This document shows positions 1 to 7,463 of a stretch of DNA of 64,000 nucleotides, piece after piece. The notes under the pieces were generated by a model, which had not been told where the DNA came from, ran no database searches, and saw only the letters and a list, made by a program, of their open reading frames with translations. Position 1 is the first letter of the stretch. Each line of letters starts with the position of its first letter. A program made the position numbers and the translations under genes. Source of the stretch: Anaerolineales bacterium (lineage in GTDB: Bacteria > Chloroflexota > Anaerolineae > Anaerolineales > Villigracilaceae); assembly GCA_016789305.1 (NCBI GenBank), contig JAEURJ010000013.1:62001-126000 (forward strand). The letters run 5' to 3'.

Positions 1-17
1 ATTGTACAAGACAAGTG

Positions 18-107
18 CCCCGTCACGTGGCGTGAACTCTGTCTGCCTGTACGGTGCAGCAGTCGAAGGACAGCAGGGCTGGCGTACGCTTGCCGGGCGC
101 TTTTTTA
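18..107. repeat. degenerate attC-like repeat remnant
   Basis: The stretch shares blocks with the better-preserved array repeats: an 'actctgtctgcctgtacggtgcagcag' -like block resembling the copy near 8845-8870, and an end (ggctggcgtacgcttgccgggcgcttttt) resembling the standard end ccagtgcacgctttgttgggcgc. The boxes are mutated, so it is an eroded copy or the edge of one cut by the window. It precedes the 3' end of the first minus-strand gene, where an attC belongs. Confidence 0.4.
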
Positions 108-118
108 TGTTTGGATGA

Positions 119-775
119 CTATAAGATTTTACCTTCGATTGCCGCAAGGGCATAATCTCGTATCTCGTTGTCAAGATTGAGATTGGCTTGAAGATAATCT
201 TCGATAACTTTGCGTTTGCTGCTGTGCTTAATATGACCCAGTCCGTGCAAGGCGCTTACCTGACAAGCAAGTGAAGGGAACTGAAGAATCTCCGCCATTG
301 TTTGAAACATGGTCTCTGCCACTTTTATGTCGATATCATCCCCGAAATTGCGGAGCATATCCCACCACATATTGCAAGAGTCTTGTTCAGGGATTTGCAT
401 AAAAACAATCTGAAAAGGTACGGCCATCGACTTGATGCATCGCTCGCGAAGATGCCAGTCTAATTCGGTGTTCCATATAAAATTTGCCAAAGCGAAGCTT
501 GAATGCCCATTGAGAAGAAACCAAAAGCCTTGATTGATCTGTTCGGGACTATAACTTTCAAGTAAAAAAGAAGGACTTTGGAATAATCTGGTTGCGTATT
601 CCAGTTGTCTTTCCGCGATTTCGTCTTCGTGAAATATCCATTTGTTCCAAAACTCATTTAATTGGTCGTCCCAGTACCATGCTGACTGTGGGTCGTCACT
701 AACTGAATGGTCAAAAATGAATTTGACCCACTCATCAAACGTCATATCAATTTTTGGCGGCATGTTATTTTTCAT
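119..775 (-). CDS. hypothetical protein, HEAT-like helical (cassette gene)
   Basis: Function not recognised; 218 aa, predicted soluble, no signal peptide or membrane segment. The N-terminal part is Trp/Asp-rich. The C-terminal third (about residues 130-215) reads as paired helices with small residues at helix turns (for example QVSALHGLGHIK and IRDYALAAIEGK), as in HEAT or HEAT-like repeats, so a scaffold or binding role is possible. It lies alone between two attC-like remnants and points left like the other array genes, so it is best seen as an integron cassette gene. The start is the first ATG; the upstream ribosome site is weak, and an internal Met at residue 5 is an alternative. Confidence 0.65.
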   Translation of the reverse strand: MKNNMPPKIDMTFDEWVKFIFDHSVSDDPQSAWYWDDQLNEFWNKWIFHEDEIAERQLEYATRLFQSPSFLLESYSPEQINQGFWFLLNGHSSFALANFIWNTELDWHLRERCIKSMAVPFQIVFMQIPEQDSCNMWWDMLRNFGDDIDIKVAETMFQTMAEILQFPSLACQVSALHGLGHIKHSSKRKVIEDYLQANLNLDNEIRDYALAAIEGKIL

Positions 776-790
776 GTGTTATTTTCCATT

Positions 791-950
791 GTGCCGCGGA
801 AAGATTTTGAAGTCAGCCTCTCTAAATCCGACGGATGTGCTTCAAAGCCCCGCGCAGGTCTCCCGTATTTGGGGATGCGTGCCCGATAAGGCAGGGAGGA
901 GCCAGTGAATTATCTTGGCTTTCGTCCCGGGTCTTTTACTGGGGCGACGT
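791..950. repeat. degenerate attC-like site
   Basis: Read on the plus strand, it matches the array repeat in order: a gccgcggaaagatttt block (compare ccgcagaaaaatctc), cctctctaaatccgacggatgtgc (compare ccctctccaaatacgactg), tatttggggatgcgtgcccgata (nearly identical), then gagccagtg. Both terminal recombination boxes are lost, so it is probably inactive. The limits are approximate. Confidence 0.55.
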
Positions 951-1427
951 TCATAGTTTACAACTATACAACGAGACTTCCCCGTCCGGGTATTCGACGG
1001 TCTTGATGAAATCCCAGCCTAAACGTTCCAGGATGCCTGCTGCATTAACGGTGGTTGCAGAAATCGTCGAATATCCTTGTTCACGCGCTAATTTCATACC
1101 TGCCCGAACCAATTCTGTGCCAACGCCGTGACCTCGATAAGACTTCGCGACATATAAACCTCCCAATTCAGGTTGAATCTCTGGTAATGTTCCAGGTTCG
1201 CCCTCCCGCAGGATAATTGTGCCAACAAGCTCGTTGGACTCAAAAGCAACAAGCCGGGAGGGAGGACTGTTGCGAGAAATATCTTCAAGAAAATCTTTCA
1301 TCATATCTTCATCTGACCAATTAGCAAAATAATCCGGCCATTGGTCACGGAACCATTTTGTCAATGTGGGTATGGTGTCGAGATGGTCTGCGAGGAAATC
1401 GATTGTAATCATAGCCTTCTTTTCCAT
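951..1427 (-). CDS. GNAT family N-acetyltransferase (cassette gene)
   Basis: A 158-aa single-domain GNAT acetyltransferase, which would move an acetyl group from acetyl-CoA to an amine; the substrate is unknown. The acetyl-CoA pyrophosphate-binding motif A is clear around residues 92-110 (LYVAKSYRGHGVGTELV, with the RGxGxG-like turn). It is followed by the typical helix and the late-motif G-x-x-x-V/I-E-Y-P-D-G-E segment near residues 135-150. Length and layout are normal for the family, and there is no membrane segment. GNAT genes are common integron cargo. It is flanked by attC-like repeats on both sides and reads left, as its neighbours do. An internal Met at residue 6 is an alternative start. 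Confidence 0.85.
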   Translation of the reverse strand: MEKKAMITIDFLADHLDTIPTLTKWFRDQWPDYFANWSDEDMMKDFLEDISRNSPPSRLVAFESNELVGTIILREGEPGTLPEIQPELGGLYVAKSYRGHGVGTELVRAGMKLAREQGYSTISATTVNAAGILERLGWDFIKTVEYPDGEVSLYSCKL

Positions 1428-1455
1428 GATTCTTTGTAAAGTTACAAGGCCGGCA

Positions 1456-1563
1456 GTCCAACAACTTGTGGAGACGGATGACCGATAGAATAAGGTGGAG
1501 TCAGTAAATTATCCTGGTGTCCGACAGGGTGGCAGGCTGTGCAGTGGATTTGCATCCTTAGAT
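1456..1563. repeat. attC-like site, partly eroded
   Basis: It starts with gtccaac (1456-1462), which fits RYYYAAC, and ends near 1557-1563 with cttagat, one base from GTTRRRY. In between it keeps gaccgatagaataaggtggagtcagt, a diverged form of gcccgataggg...ggccagtg seen in the good copies. The 3' end of the adenylyltransferase gene overlaps the right box, as is usual for integron cassettes. The central part is shortened (about 108 bp in total). Confidence 0.5.
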
Positions 1564-2094
1564 ACCCCTCCTGGCAGACTCAAATTCGAAACGAAGTTTT
1601 TCGACTTTGGCCTTGCCAAGTGATTTGCGAACGACGGCAAAACTTTCAAGATCCTTTGCGCGCCATGCAGTCTGGGGGACTTCATCAAGATAATAGAAAT
1701 ATTCCCATAGTATCGACTCCCAACTAGTACAGCGGACTGCGGCACCGTTGATGGTCCCTTGCTTTTCCCACGGGCAGGAGTTCAAAGGAACACCCTCAAG
1801 TTCGTAATTATTTCCATGTTGAATGCATGGCTCGCAATCCAGGAGTACATCGCGAACATAAATGAGAAAGCCGTAATTGGTATTTTCCACCCTGCCGCCT
1901 CCGAAGGTATGTAATATGGCAATAAATTGGTCCTGCCGTTCAATTGGAAAAGCCAGGTCGATATCGTCATGCTCCCGTGTTATTTTATGAAGTCGGGCAT
2001 CCATTGCCCAGCCACTTTCAAGCCAAAGAGGGAGGTTTTGTTCCTCCGCTGCGGCTAATAGCTGGTGAATTAATGGAATATGTATTGCGTTCAT
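1558..2094 (-). CDS. ANT(2'')-Ia-like aminoglycoside nucleotidyltransferase (cassette gene)
   Basis: A 178-aa protein that by recalled family sequence resembles ANT(2'')-Ia (aadB product, 177 aa) along its whole length. Matching blocks are an N-terminal LIHQLLAAAEEQNLPLWLE, the catalytic REHDDIDLAFP (the two Asp of the nucleotidyltransferase DxD motif are present), NYGFLIYVRDVLLDCEP, an SCPWEKQG loop, VRCTSWESILWEYFYYLDEVP, and the C-terminal SLGKAKVEKLR. Such enzymes transfer AMP from ATP to the 2'' hydroxyl of 4,6-disubstituted deoxystreptamine aminoglycosides; activity here is inferred. The clinical aadB gene is itself an integron cassette, and this gene also sits between attC-like repeats. 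All catalytic carboxylates seem intact and there is no frameshift. Confidence 0.85.
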   Translation of the reverse strand: MNAIHIPLIHQLLAAAEEQNLPLWLESGWAMDARLHKITREHDDIDLAFPIERQDQFIAILHTFGGGRVENTNYGFLIYVRDVLLDCEPCIQHGNNYELEGVPLNSCPWEKQGTINGAAVRCTSWESILWEYFYYLDEVPQTAWRAKDLESFAVVRKSLGKAKVEKLRFEFESARRGI

Positions 2095-2136
2095 ATGGGT
2101 TTCAGTTGTCTCATGGTTGATGTTTATCCTCGGACT

Positions 2137-2341
2137 TCATGGACTGGCCCTGCAGGCTTGCGATCCCATTGTGAAACGTGGACTCTGGTTGGGAGCAGAA
2201 TAATCTCCAAGCCAGAATGCTATCGAAGTCGTACCTTTTAGACGCCTGCTGCTCATCGGTGGGCGCTCTTGCACCTGCCAGGACGACGGCATTAGAAAAA
2301 CTCTATATTCTGCCAGTCGCCAAGATATGACCACGTTATTT
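2137..2341. repeat. degenerate attC-like site
   Basis: The gene-free stretch of about 240 bases between 2095 and 2335 contains a diverged copy of the array repeat. The block gtggactctggttgggagcagaataatctccaagccagaatgc matches gtggactctgcccggcgcaaaaaaatctcaaagccagtccc of the 3057-3243 copy, followed by a trace of cgaagtcgtac (compare acgactgaagtac). The terminal boxes are not recognisable. Limits are approximate. Confidence 0.45.
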
Positions 2342-2962
2342 CGACGCCACTTCTTCGTTTGTAATCCTGGTGACCCTTTTGGCTTTCTTCTTCCACATGA
2401 TATGGAGTAGTGTGAATACCACTGGAATTGACACACTAATGACAGCACTGAGACCGAAAGAGCCAGCAATAATTGTGGCAAGGTATTCATTGGGGCTGAT
2501 CACTTTAGTGCTGCCGTCTGCAAATGTGCAGATGCCGCCCAGCAAGGTCGGACCGATTGGCTGGCGGTCGGTGTCCACGACCATTGGGCCAAGTTTTTCG
2601 GTCACATTTATGGCTTCAGGGCAGTGATATGCCATCACAATTTTTTGACTGACTGTTTTCGTGTTACCCAGAATTATCCCGAGGGTGACGGTAGATATAA
2701 TGACGCCAAATGCGATCCAGAATAAAATCATCCGCATATCCGCCACCCGCACTCCCCACTTTTTTTCATTGGCGTCAATGGCGAGAACCCGTTGAGCCAT
2801 TGACGCCACATCGGAATTCGAGTCTTTGGTTAAAGATATTAATACATCGATTGCCTCTGGTGGCAATGACTGTCGCAAGGCGATCAATTCTTCACACGCG
2901 TTGTATCGCCTGGCTGGGCTGTCACTCTTCAATAACTTTATGATGTGCTGGATGTTAGACAT
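2336..2962 (-). CDS. membrane protein with N-terminal HEAT-like segment (cassette gene)
   Basis: Function not recognised; 208 aa. Residues 1-65 form two to three HEAT-like helical pairs (INDEX: HIIKLLKSDSPARRYNACEEL, then SLTKDSNSDVASMAQRVLAI), a pattern common in proteins that read protein partners. Two membrane segments follow: one after the WGVRVADMR linker (about residues 77-100) and one near residues 165-190, with a loop of about 65 residues that contains CPEAINVTEKLGP and GGICTFADGS between them. The C-terminus is a short basic tail (KKKAKRVTR). The start at MSNIQ is chosen because agaagg lies about 6 bases upstream; an in-frame ATG 7 codons earlier exists. Flanked by attC sites, so taken as a cassette. 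Confidence 0.6.
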   Translation of the reverse strand: MSNIQHIIKLLKSDSPARRYNACEELIALRQSLPPEAIDVLISLTKDSNSDVASMAQRVLAIDANEKKWGVRVADMRMILFWIAFGVIISTVTLGIILGNTKTVSQKIVMAYHCPEAINVTEKLGPMVVDTDRQPIGPTLLGGICTFADGSTKVISPNEYLATIIAGSFGLSAVISVSIPVVFTLLHIMWKKKAKRVTRITNEEVASK

Positions 2963-3056
2963 TGAATTACCTTCTTTCTGCAACGGCCATGGAAAATGCC
3001 AGGTTTAACAAAATACCTGGACCCCTGCAACAATCAGTTATTCTCATGTATGTAGT

Positions 3057-3243
3057 GCCCAACGATTTGCGTCTTGTCCCCGCTCTTTGGGGATACCTGC
3101 GTGTGGGCAGCGCGTGGACTCTGCCCGGCGCAAAAAAATCTCAAAGCCAGTCCCTCTCCAAATACGACTGAAGTACTTCCATCCCTTCCCGGATTTAACT
3201 GTCGCGTTTGGGTAGGGTGGGGCCACTGCACGCAATGTTAGGT
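3057..3243. repeat. attC site
   Basis: Plus-strand left box gcccaac (3057-3063) fits RYYYAAC and right box gttaggt (3237-3243) fits GTTRRRY. The body shares long blocks with the copies at 4241, 5070 and 5782: ttgcgtcttgtccccgctctttggggatac, aaatctcaaagccagtccctctccaaatacgactg, and cccttcccggatttaactgtcgc. It lacks part of the ggacgcgtgcccgata block. The stop codon of the oxidoreductase gene falls inside the right box, typical for a cassette whose gene runs into its attC. Confidence 0.75.
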
Positions 3244-4215
3244 TTTGTTGTTGCTTTCGACAGATATTACTACTTTTCCTCTGGCATGACCTGCTCCAAG
3301 ATACCGAAGCGCTTCAGCAGTTTCACTTAACGGATATTGTCTATCAATAACAGATTTTACTTTACCAGATTCAAAAAGTTCTTTTATAAATACCAGATCA
3401 TTTTGATTTCGTTTTGCACTTACACCTGACATTCTCCTGCCGTTAGTTTCTGACATCATTGACCCCATGAGCATGGACTGGAAGATTTGCACCATGGAGC
3501 CTCCAGCCATAATATAAATACCCTTGGGAGTTAAGGCACGTTTATAAGCCGAAAGCGAATGATAACCATTTGCCGCAAAAACAAGGTCATACTGCTGCCC
3601 GCTTTTAGTGAAATCCTCTTTTGTGTAATCAATAACATGGTCTGCCCCGATTGAGCGTGCTTGTTCTAAATTCCTGGTGCTGCACACGGCGGTTACTTCA
3701 GCGCCGAAGGATTTGGCAATTTGCACCGCAAACGTTCCCACACCACCTGATGCGCCATTAATTAGAACCTTTTGTCCCGCCCGAATCTGCCCTTCATCGC
3801 GCAGACCTTGCAGAGCAGTGATTGCCGCCATAGGTATGGCGGCTGCCTCATTAAACGAAGTTTGGACTGGCTTCAATGCTAATGCGCTTTCAGGAGCACA
3901 CGTATACTCGGCAAAACTACCTTTTACCATCCCAAAAACCTCATCCCCTGGCTGAAACTGCCTGATGTTTTTGCCAACTGTTTCAATCCGCCCCGCCATG
4001 TCAGCGCCGAGTCTTGTGTTTTTGGGTTTGAGAAGCCCTCCACCCATGAATCGAATCAAGAATATATCAGCGGTCAGGAAATGCCAGTCATAAGCATTTA
4101 CGGATGCCGCATGAATTTTTATCAAGACTTCATCATCCTTCGGAGTGGGTTTTTCTATATCCTTGAATTGAGTAACATCAGGTGACCCATATTTTTCGTA
4201 TACAACCGCTTTCAT
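3238..4215 (-). CDS. zinc-independent MDR oxidoreductase, quinone-reductase type (cassette gene)
   Basis: A 325-aa medium-chain dehydrogenase/reductase that would use NADPH to reduce quinones or enones. The N-terminal GroES-like domain (residues 1-120) has the ASVNAYDW and GADMAGRIETVGKNI signatures. The Rossmann domain has GASGGVGTFAVQIAKSFGAEV (about residues 150-170) and the ADHVIDYTKEDF block. The zinc-binding Cys/His residues of alcohol dehydrogenases are absent, which points to the quinone oxidoreductase (Zta1/QorA-like) branch. At almost 1 kb it is large for a cassette, but it is framed by well-preserved attC sites on both sides. The start codon follows a gggagaaat ribosome site. Confidence 0.85.
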   Translation of the reverse strand: MKAVVYEKYGSPDVTQFKDIEKPTPKDDEVLIKIHAASVNAYDWHFLTADIFLIRFMGGGLLKPKNTRLGADMAGRIETVGKNIRQFQPGDEVFGMVKGSFAEYTCAPESALALKPVQTSFNEAAAIPMAAITALQGLRDEGQIRAGQKVLINGASGGVGTFAVQIAKSFGAEVTAVCSTRNLEQARSIGADHVIDYTKEDFTKSGQQYDLVFAANGYHSLSAYKRALTPKGIYIMAGGSMVQIFQSMLMGSMMSETNGRRMSGVSAKRNQNDLVFIKELFESGKVKSVIDRQYPLSETAEALRYLGAGHARGKVVISVESNNKT

Positions 4216-4240
4216 AAGTATTTCTCCCGGGTTACAAAAA

Positions 4241-4422
4241 ACCTAACGGATTGCGTCTTGTCCCCGCTCTTTGGGGATACGTGCGCTTCTTGCCGCAGAA
4301 AAATCTCAAAGCCAGTCCCTCTCCAAATACGACTGATGTACCTCGAATCCCTTCCCAGATTTAACTGTCGCATTTGGGGACGCGTGCCGGGTAGGGTAGG
4401 GTCACTGCACGCTTTGTTAGGC
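4241..4422. repeat. attC site
   Basis: Left box acctaac (4241-4247) and right box gttaggc (4416-4422) fit the integron consensus and are complementary in 6 of 7 positions. The core is almost identical to the 5070-5260 and 5782-5963 copies, including ccccgctctttggggatac, caaagccagtccctctccaaatacgactgatgtacctcg and gcatttggggacgcgtgccgggta. Confidence 0.8.
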
Positions 4423-4435
4423 GCGTTTTGATTTA

Positions 4436-5047
4436 TCAGACATTGCTATTCTCCAATTTTACATCTTGATTAGCAAAATTTCGGTTGCGCAATGAGAGAA
4501 ACAAAATTTCCGAGAAGGCAATTTGCGCCTTCTTTTTCTCAGAATTTAGAGATGCAAAGTAAGTGAACAAAAAAAGTAAGGATGTGCCAAAAAGTATAGA
4601 AGCGTTAAATAAAAAGTCAGCAGTAAAAATCTGGCTTGCTGTAAGTTGAAATATGCCGAAGATAGGACTAATCCATCCAAGAAACCAAAGTGAGAAAAAC
4701 ATCGTTGAACCTAACGGAATTCTCCAAATCAATATAGTTCCAGAATTAGTATTCAAAATTTCGCCTTTGATAGAGATATTACCATTAGAAAAGAAACCAA
4801 ATCGGCGGCTGAACACGCACGAATTTTTACTAAGCCGCACAAATTTCACTTTTGAGGTCGTATACTCTTTCCCAATCTCAAAACAGTCTAAATTTATGTT
4901 TATCCCGTTCATCGTTTTTATTTTAAAACCTAACAGAAATAAAACAGATGGGGAAAACATCATGCCGTTACCTTCAACCGCAATTACGAGCGCAGAGATG
5001 ATCACCGCGACTGCATATATTCTCAAAATACTTTCTGGAATTTCCAT
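4436..5047 (-). CDS. hypothetical membrane protein (cassette gene)
   Basis: Function not recognised; 203 aa. The N-terminus has a hydrophobic segment (about residues 8-40, with a short break at EGNG). A beta-rich soluble stretch follows (about 45-105), rich in Ser, Asn and Phe. Two membrane segments lie near residues 108-132 and 143-165, then a charged tail. The order membrane-soluble-membrane-membrane resembles small membrane sensors or PH-domain-like proteins, but no motif proves it. The coding sequence is AT-rich compared with the housekeeping genes to the right, consistent with acquired cassette cargo. It is framed by attC sites at both ends. Confidence 0.6.
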   Translation of the reverse strand: MEIPESILRIYAVAVIISALVIAVEGNGMMFSPSVLFLLGFKIKTMNGININLDCFEIGKEYTTSKVKFVRLSKNSCVFSRRFGFFSNGNISIKGEILNTNSGTILIWRIPLGSTMFFSLWFLGWISPIFGIFQLTASQIFTADFLFNASILFGTSLLFLFTYFASLNSEKKKAQIAFSEILFLSLRNRNFANQDVKLENSNV

Positions 5048-5069
5048 ATTCCCTCTTGGGATAGCAAGC

Positions 5070-5260
5070 GCCCAACGGTTTGCGTCTTGTCCCCGCTCTT
5101 TGGGGATACCTGCGCTTCTTTCCGCAGAAAAATTTCAAAGCCAGTCCCTCTCCAAATACGACTGGTGTGCTTCGAATCCCTTCCCAGATTTAACTGTCGC
5201 ATTTGGGGGCGCGTGCCCGATAGGGTAGGGTAGGGTGGGCCAGTGCACGCTTTGTTGGGC
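5070..5260. repeat. attC site
   Basis: Left box gcccaac (5070-5076) and right box gttgggc (5254-5260) are perfect inverted repeats and fit the attC consensus exactly. On the minus strand, the coding direction of the cassettes, it reads GCCCAACAAAGCGTGCACTGG at the upstream end and CGCAAACCGTTGGGC at the downstream end, a layout typical of attC ends. It contains three gggta units (tagggtagggtagggtgggc). Confidence 0.82.
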
Positions 5261-5286
5261 GCTTTTGTGGGCTTCAGATTCATAAC

Positions 5287-5751
5287 TTAACATAAGGAAT
5301 ATGGACCACTAAGTTCGTAATAATTATCATGCTCAGAGACTACCATTGTATAACCGTTTTTCACCCACATCCCATCTTTTTTCGCATACAACCCCATCCA
5401 CTGTGTTGCGTCGCTCGGCAAGACTGTTATCACCTTGATACGGACATTTACGCATTCCGAGGTTGAATCCCAAAAACCGACCTTCTCGATTTCATACTTC
5501 CAGATCCAGTCCGACCAACCAAGTGTTCCAATTCGATATTTTCCCATCCAAACATTCACTAACTCTTCAGCGATTTCTTCACGGCTGGCACTGGCTTCTA
5601 CTTTATTTTTGGGAATTCTTGCCAAACTACCAGACGGAAAACCACGGGGATAAAATGCAGTAATACCGCATAAACAAAACAGAATAGTCATGATAAATAA
5701 TGCTGTACTGAATTGCCGAACACGAGAAGTTTGTTTGATGGAATCCGACAT
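5287..5751 (-). CDS. hypothetical exported or membrane-anchored protein (cassette gene)
   Basis: Function not recognised; 154 aa. Residues 14-33 are a hydrophobic signal or anchor (FSTALFIMTILFCLCGITAF) preceded by a basic stretch. It contains two Cys but no good lipobox. The rest is predicted extracytoplasmic and alpha/beta mixed. WGSD-like Trp-rich pieces (LGWSDWIWKYEIEKVGFWDS) are followed by a beta-rich C-terminal half ending in SGPYSLC. The composition resembles small NTF2-like or DUF-type secreted domains, but no family is claimed. Attc sites at 5070 and 5782 flank it. Confidence 0.6.
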   Translation of the reverse strand: MSDSIKQTSRVRQFSTALFIMTILFCLCGITAFYPRGFPSGSLARIPKNKVEASASREEIAEELVNVWMGKYRIGTLGWSDWIWKYEIEKVGFWDSTSECVNVRIKVITVLPSDATQWMGLYAKKDGMWVKNGYTMVVSEHDNYYELSGPYSLC

Positions 5752-5781
5752 AATTTTTTGGCTGATGGTTAAGATTCAAGT

Positions 5782-5963
5782 GCCCAACGGTTTGCGTCTT
5801 GTCCCCGCTCTTTGGGGATACCTGCGCTTCTTTCCGCAGAAAAATCTCAAAGCCAGTCCCTCTCCAAATACGACTGATGTACCTCGAATCCCTTCCCAGA
5901 TTTAACTGTCGCATTTGGGGACGCGTGCCGGGTAGGGTGGGGCCAGTGCACGCTCTGTTAGCC
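5782..5963. repeat. attC site
   Basis: Left box gcccaac (5782-5788). The right end at 5957-5963 reads gttagcc, which departs from GTTRRRY at one position. It is nearly identical to the 4241 copy over more than 150 bases. The right box overlaps the stop of the next gene (5958). Confidence 0.78.
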
Positions 5964-6581
5964 CACATTGTCTGTAGATGGAGATGATTTTACTCCTTGA
6001 TGTCCTTCATCTGGTAATCTCATTGTCTTCATAAGTTTTTTTGGAGAAGTGAAGGGTGCAAAATAAGTAAAAAAGACGAATATTCCGACATTCACCCAAT
6101 ACGGCAAACCTATTAAGGTCTGAATGCCAGTTGCAAGTGGAAGGGCGATCATCCAATTTAGAAAATTTCTACGATCCTGAATCCGATGCAACTTCCTTGA
6201 TTTAGCCGATACCTTTTTTCTGCCATATCGTATCAACCATTCTGTGAAGATAAAGATAAACGCAGATATTCCAATATAAACAAATCCTAATTGAAAAGGC
6301 TCTATAAAAAATAAAGCATTCTGCATGTCGGATGAGCTAATTGCCAATACCTTTTGGATGTCGCTAGGAAATGACCAAAGACTTAAAAGGCAAACAAGAA
6401 GATAAAACCCCCCATATATTTTTGCAATAGTGCCTTTTCTCATTCCGCCATGAGTGAGCGAAATACCATTCTTCAACCCGTAATAAGCAAAGAACGCACA
6501 GAAATAAATCAATCTGGGCGTGAAAAGTAAATCTCTCAACTGGTCAGCAGGTGCAAGAATGGAATTGAGCGATGTTCCCAT
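5958..6581 (-). CDS. hypothetical multi-pass membrane protein (cassette gene)
   Basis: Function not recognised; 207 aa. Four to five hydrophobic segments are visible: near residues 22-38, 52-70, 90-112 and paired segments near 140-180. A basic cytoplasmic loop (RYGRKKVSAKSRKLHRIQDRR) lies between the third and fourth. The C-terminus is hydrophilic and its last codons lie inside the attC box, so recombination would fix the protein end. The start ATG lies about 25 bases from the neighbouring attC, a short leader typical of cassettes. No catalytic motif is visible. Confidence 0.6.
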   Translation of the reverse strand: MGTSLNSILAPADQLRDLLFTPRLIYFCAFFAYYGLKNGISLTHGGMRKGTIAKIYGGFYLLVCLLSLWSFPSDIQKVLAISSSDMQNALFFIEPFQLGFVYIGISAFIFIFTEWLIRYGRKKVSAKSRKLHRIQDRRNFLNWMIALPLATGIQTLIGLPYWVNVGIFVFFTYFAPFTSPKKLMKTMRLPDEGHQGVKSSPSTDNVG

Positions 6582-6607
6582 AAAAAAACCTTATTTTGCA
6601 AGATGTG

Positions 6608-6757
6608 GGCTAACGGTTTGCGTCTTGTCCCCGCTCTTTGGGGACACCTGCTTGTGGGCGGGTGTAGACTCTGCTTGGGGCCAGTATAAACTCGAAGCGA
6701 GGAAAATGCCTGAAAATGGCGCAGAATCCCACACGTGAGGTGCTTACGGTGTTGGGC
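6608..6757. repeat. attC site, variant body
   Basis: The left end ggctaac (6608-6614) mirrors the unusual gttagcc of the 5782 copy. The right box gttgggc (6751-6757) is a perfect consensus. The first half (ggtttgcgtcttgtccccgctctttggggacacctgc) is the standard repeat. The second half (from about 6665) is different: gactctgcttggggccagtataaactcgaagcg..., ending gcttacggtgttgggc. At 150 bp it is shorter than the other copies and looks recombinant. Confidence 0.7.
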
Positions 6758-6829
6758 GGAGTTCCTAGCGTATTGAAGCACTGTCTCTTCAAATTTACAA
6801 ACTTTACTTTTTCGTTGTCATCCCAAGTG

Positions 6830-7255
6830 CTAATTTATATAAGGCTTTGCCCATTCGCTATATTCCTTATACTTGTTGCTCATATACTCTGGGGTAATGA
6901 ATTCTAAGTCAGGTGGAACATCTAATTGGGGTAGCTTTGTTCTTGGCGAATTCAGCACACTAAGACAATTATCAACTAATGAAAAAAGCCCTCCACGTTT
7001 TTTGTCTACTTTGATATATAGCGTTTCAGCCAATTCCGTTTTCTTGATATTTTCTTTTTCAATCTCGATCAAACCACGGATATATAGCTTAGCAAAACCT
7101 TGCTTAACCTCATCAAGCCTCAAGATGGCATGATTGAGCATATCAGCAGTCGCCAAGAAGGATACAAAGTTAAAACTGTTTTCATTTGTCGCGCCTCTTA
7201 AGGATGCAAACACCCAAGCGTCAGACCAAGCGAAATACTTTTCTTTAGAATTCAT
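6830..7255 (-). CDS. hypothetical protein (cassette gene)
   Basis: Function not recognised; 141 aa, predicted soluble and helical. Residues 1-30 contain WSDAWVFASLRGATNENSF. A long amphipathic helical segment follows (VKQGFAKLYIRGLIEIEKENIKKTELAETLY), with a Pro/Leu-rich C-terminus ending EYSEWAKPYIN. The start is placed at MNSKEKYF because a gtaagga ribosome site lies just upstream; a longer frame reaches 7309 but runs into the recombination box at 7271-7277. The cassette is bounded by boxes at 6751 and 7271. The gene is AT-rich like the other cargo. Confidence 0.6.
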   Translation of the reverse strand: MNSKEKYFAWSDAWVFASLRGATNENSFNFVSFLATADMLNHAILRLDEVKQGFAKLYIRGLIEIEKENIKKTELAETLYIKVDKKRGGLFSLVDNCLSVLNSPRTKLPQLDVPPDLEFITPEYMSNKYKEYSEWAKPYIN

Positions 7256-7270
7256 TTGCTTCCTTACTCC

Positions 7271-7307
7271 GCCCAACAACGTCTTATGCCGATGCTTTCC
7301 GCATAAC
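7271..7307. repeat. cassette-end box of a second repeat type
   Basis: The box gcccaac (7271-7277) is followed by aacgtcttatgccgatgctttccgcataacacc. This matches the palindrome at 10616-10660 on one side and continues into the 105-bp direct repeat. It marks the upstream boundary of the preceding cassette but belongs to a different repeat type from the 150-190 bp attC copies. Confidence 0.5.
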
Positions 7308-7390
7308 ACCTTTTATATTTCATCGTCACATTATAGAAGCCCGACCCCAAAACCGCCATGGGGCAGGCGCGCGGAGAGGAGGGCTTCGCG
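7286..7390. repeat. 105-bp direct repeat, copy 1
   Basis: It is nearly identical to 10668-10772 in the same orientation (about 98 of 105 bases by eye): atgccgatgctttccgc, then taacacc, tttatatttcatcgtcacattatagaagcc, and atggggcaggcgcgcggagaggagggcttcgcg. The two copies bracket nhaA, two attC sites and the membrane-protein cassettes. Copy 1 lacks the second arm of the GC-rich hairpin seen at copy 2. Confidence 0.85.
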
Positions 7391-7411
7391 GCGGAGTAAC
7401 ATAATGGAACT

Positions 7412-7448
7412 AAAAAGGCTTGTGAATGTTTCATTCACAAGCCTTTTT
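7412..7448. terminator. bidirectional intrinsic terminator after nhaA
   Basis: A perfect 17-bp inverted repeat (aaaaaggcttgtgaatg and its complement) with a 3-base loop. It has A and T tracts on both flanks, so it can stop transcripts from either side. It lies 15 bases past the nhaA stop. Confidence 0.9.
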
Positions 7449-7463
7449 GTTTTCAATATACGC

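Noticed and set aside
3057..6757. Regular repeats as a CRISPR array
   Set aside because: Repeats are 150-190 bp and the intervals are whole genes; no spacer-like units.
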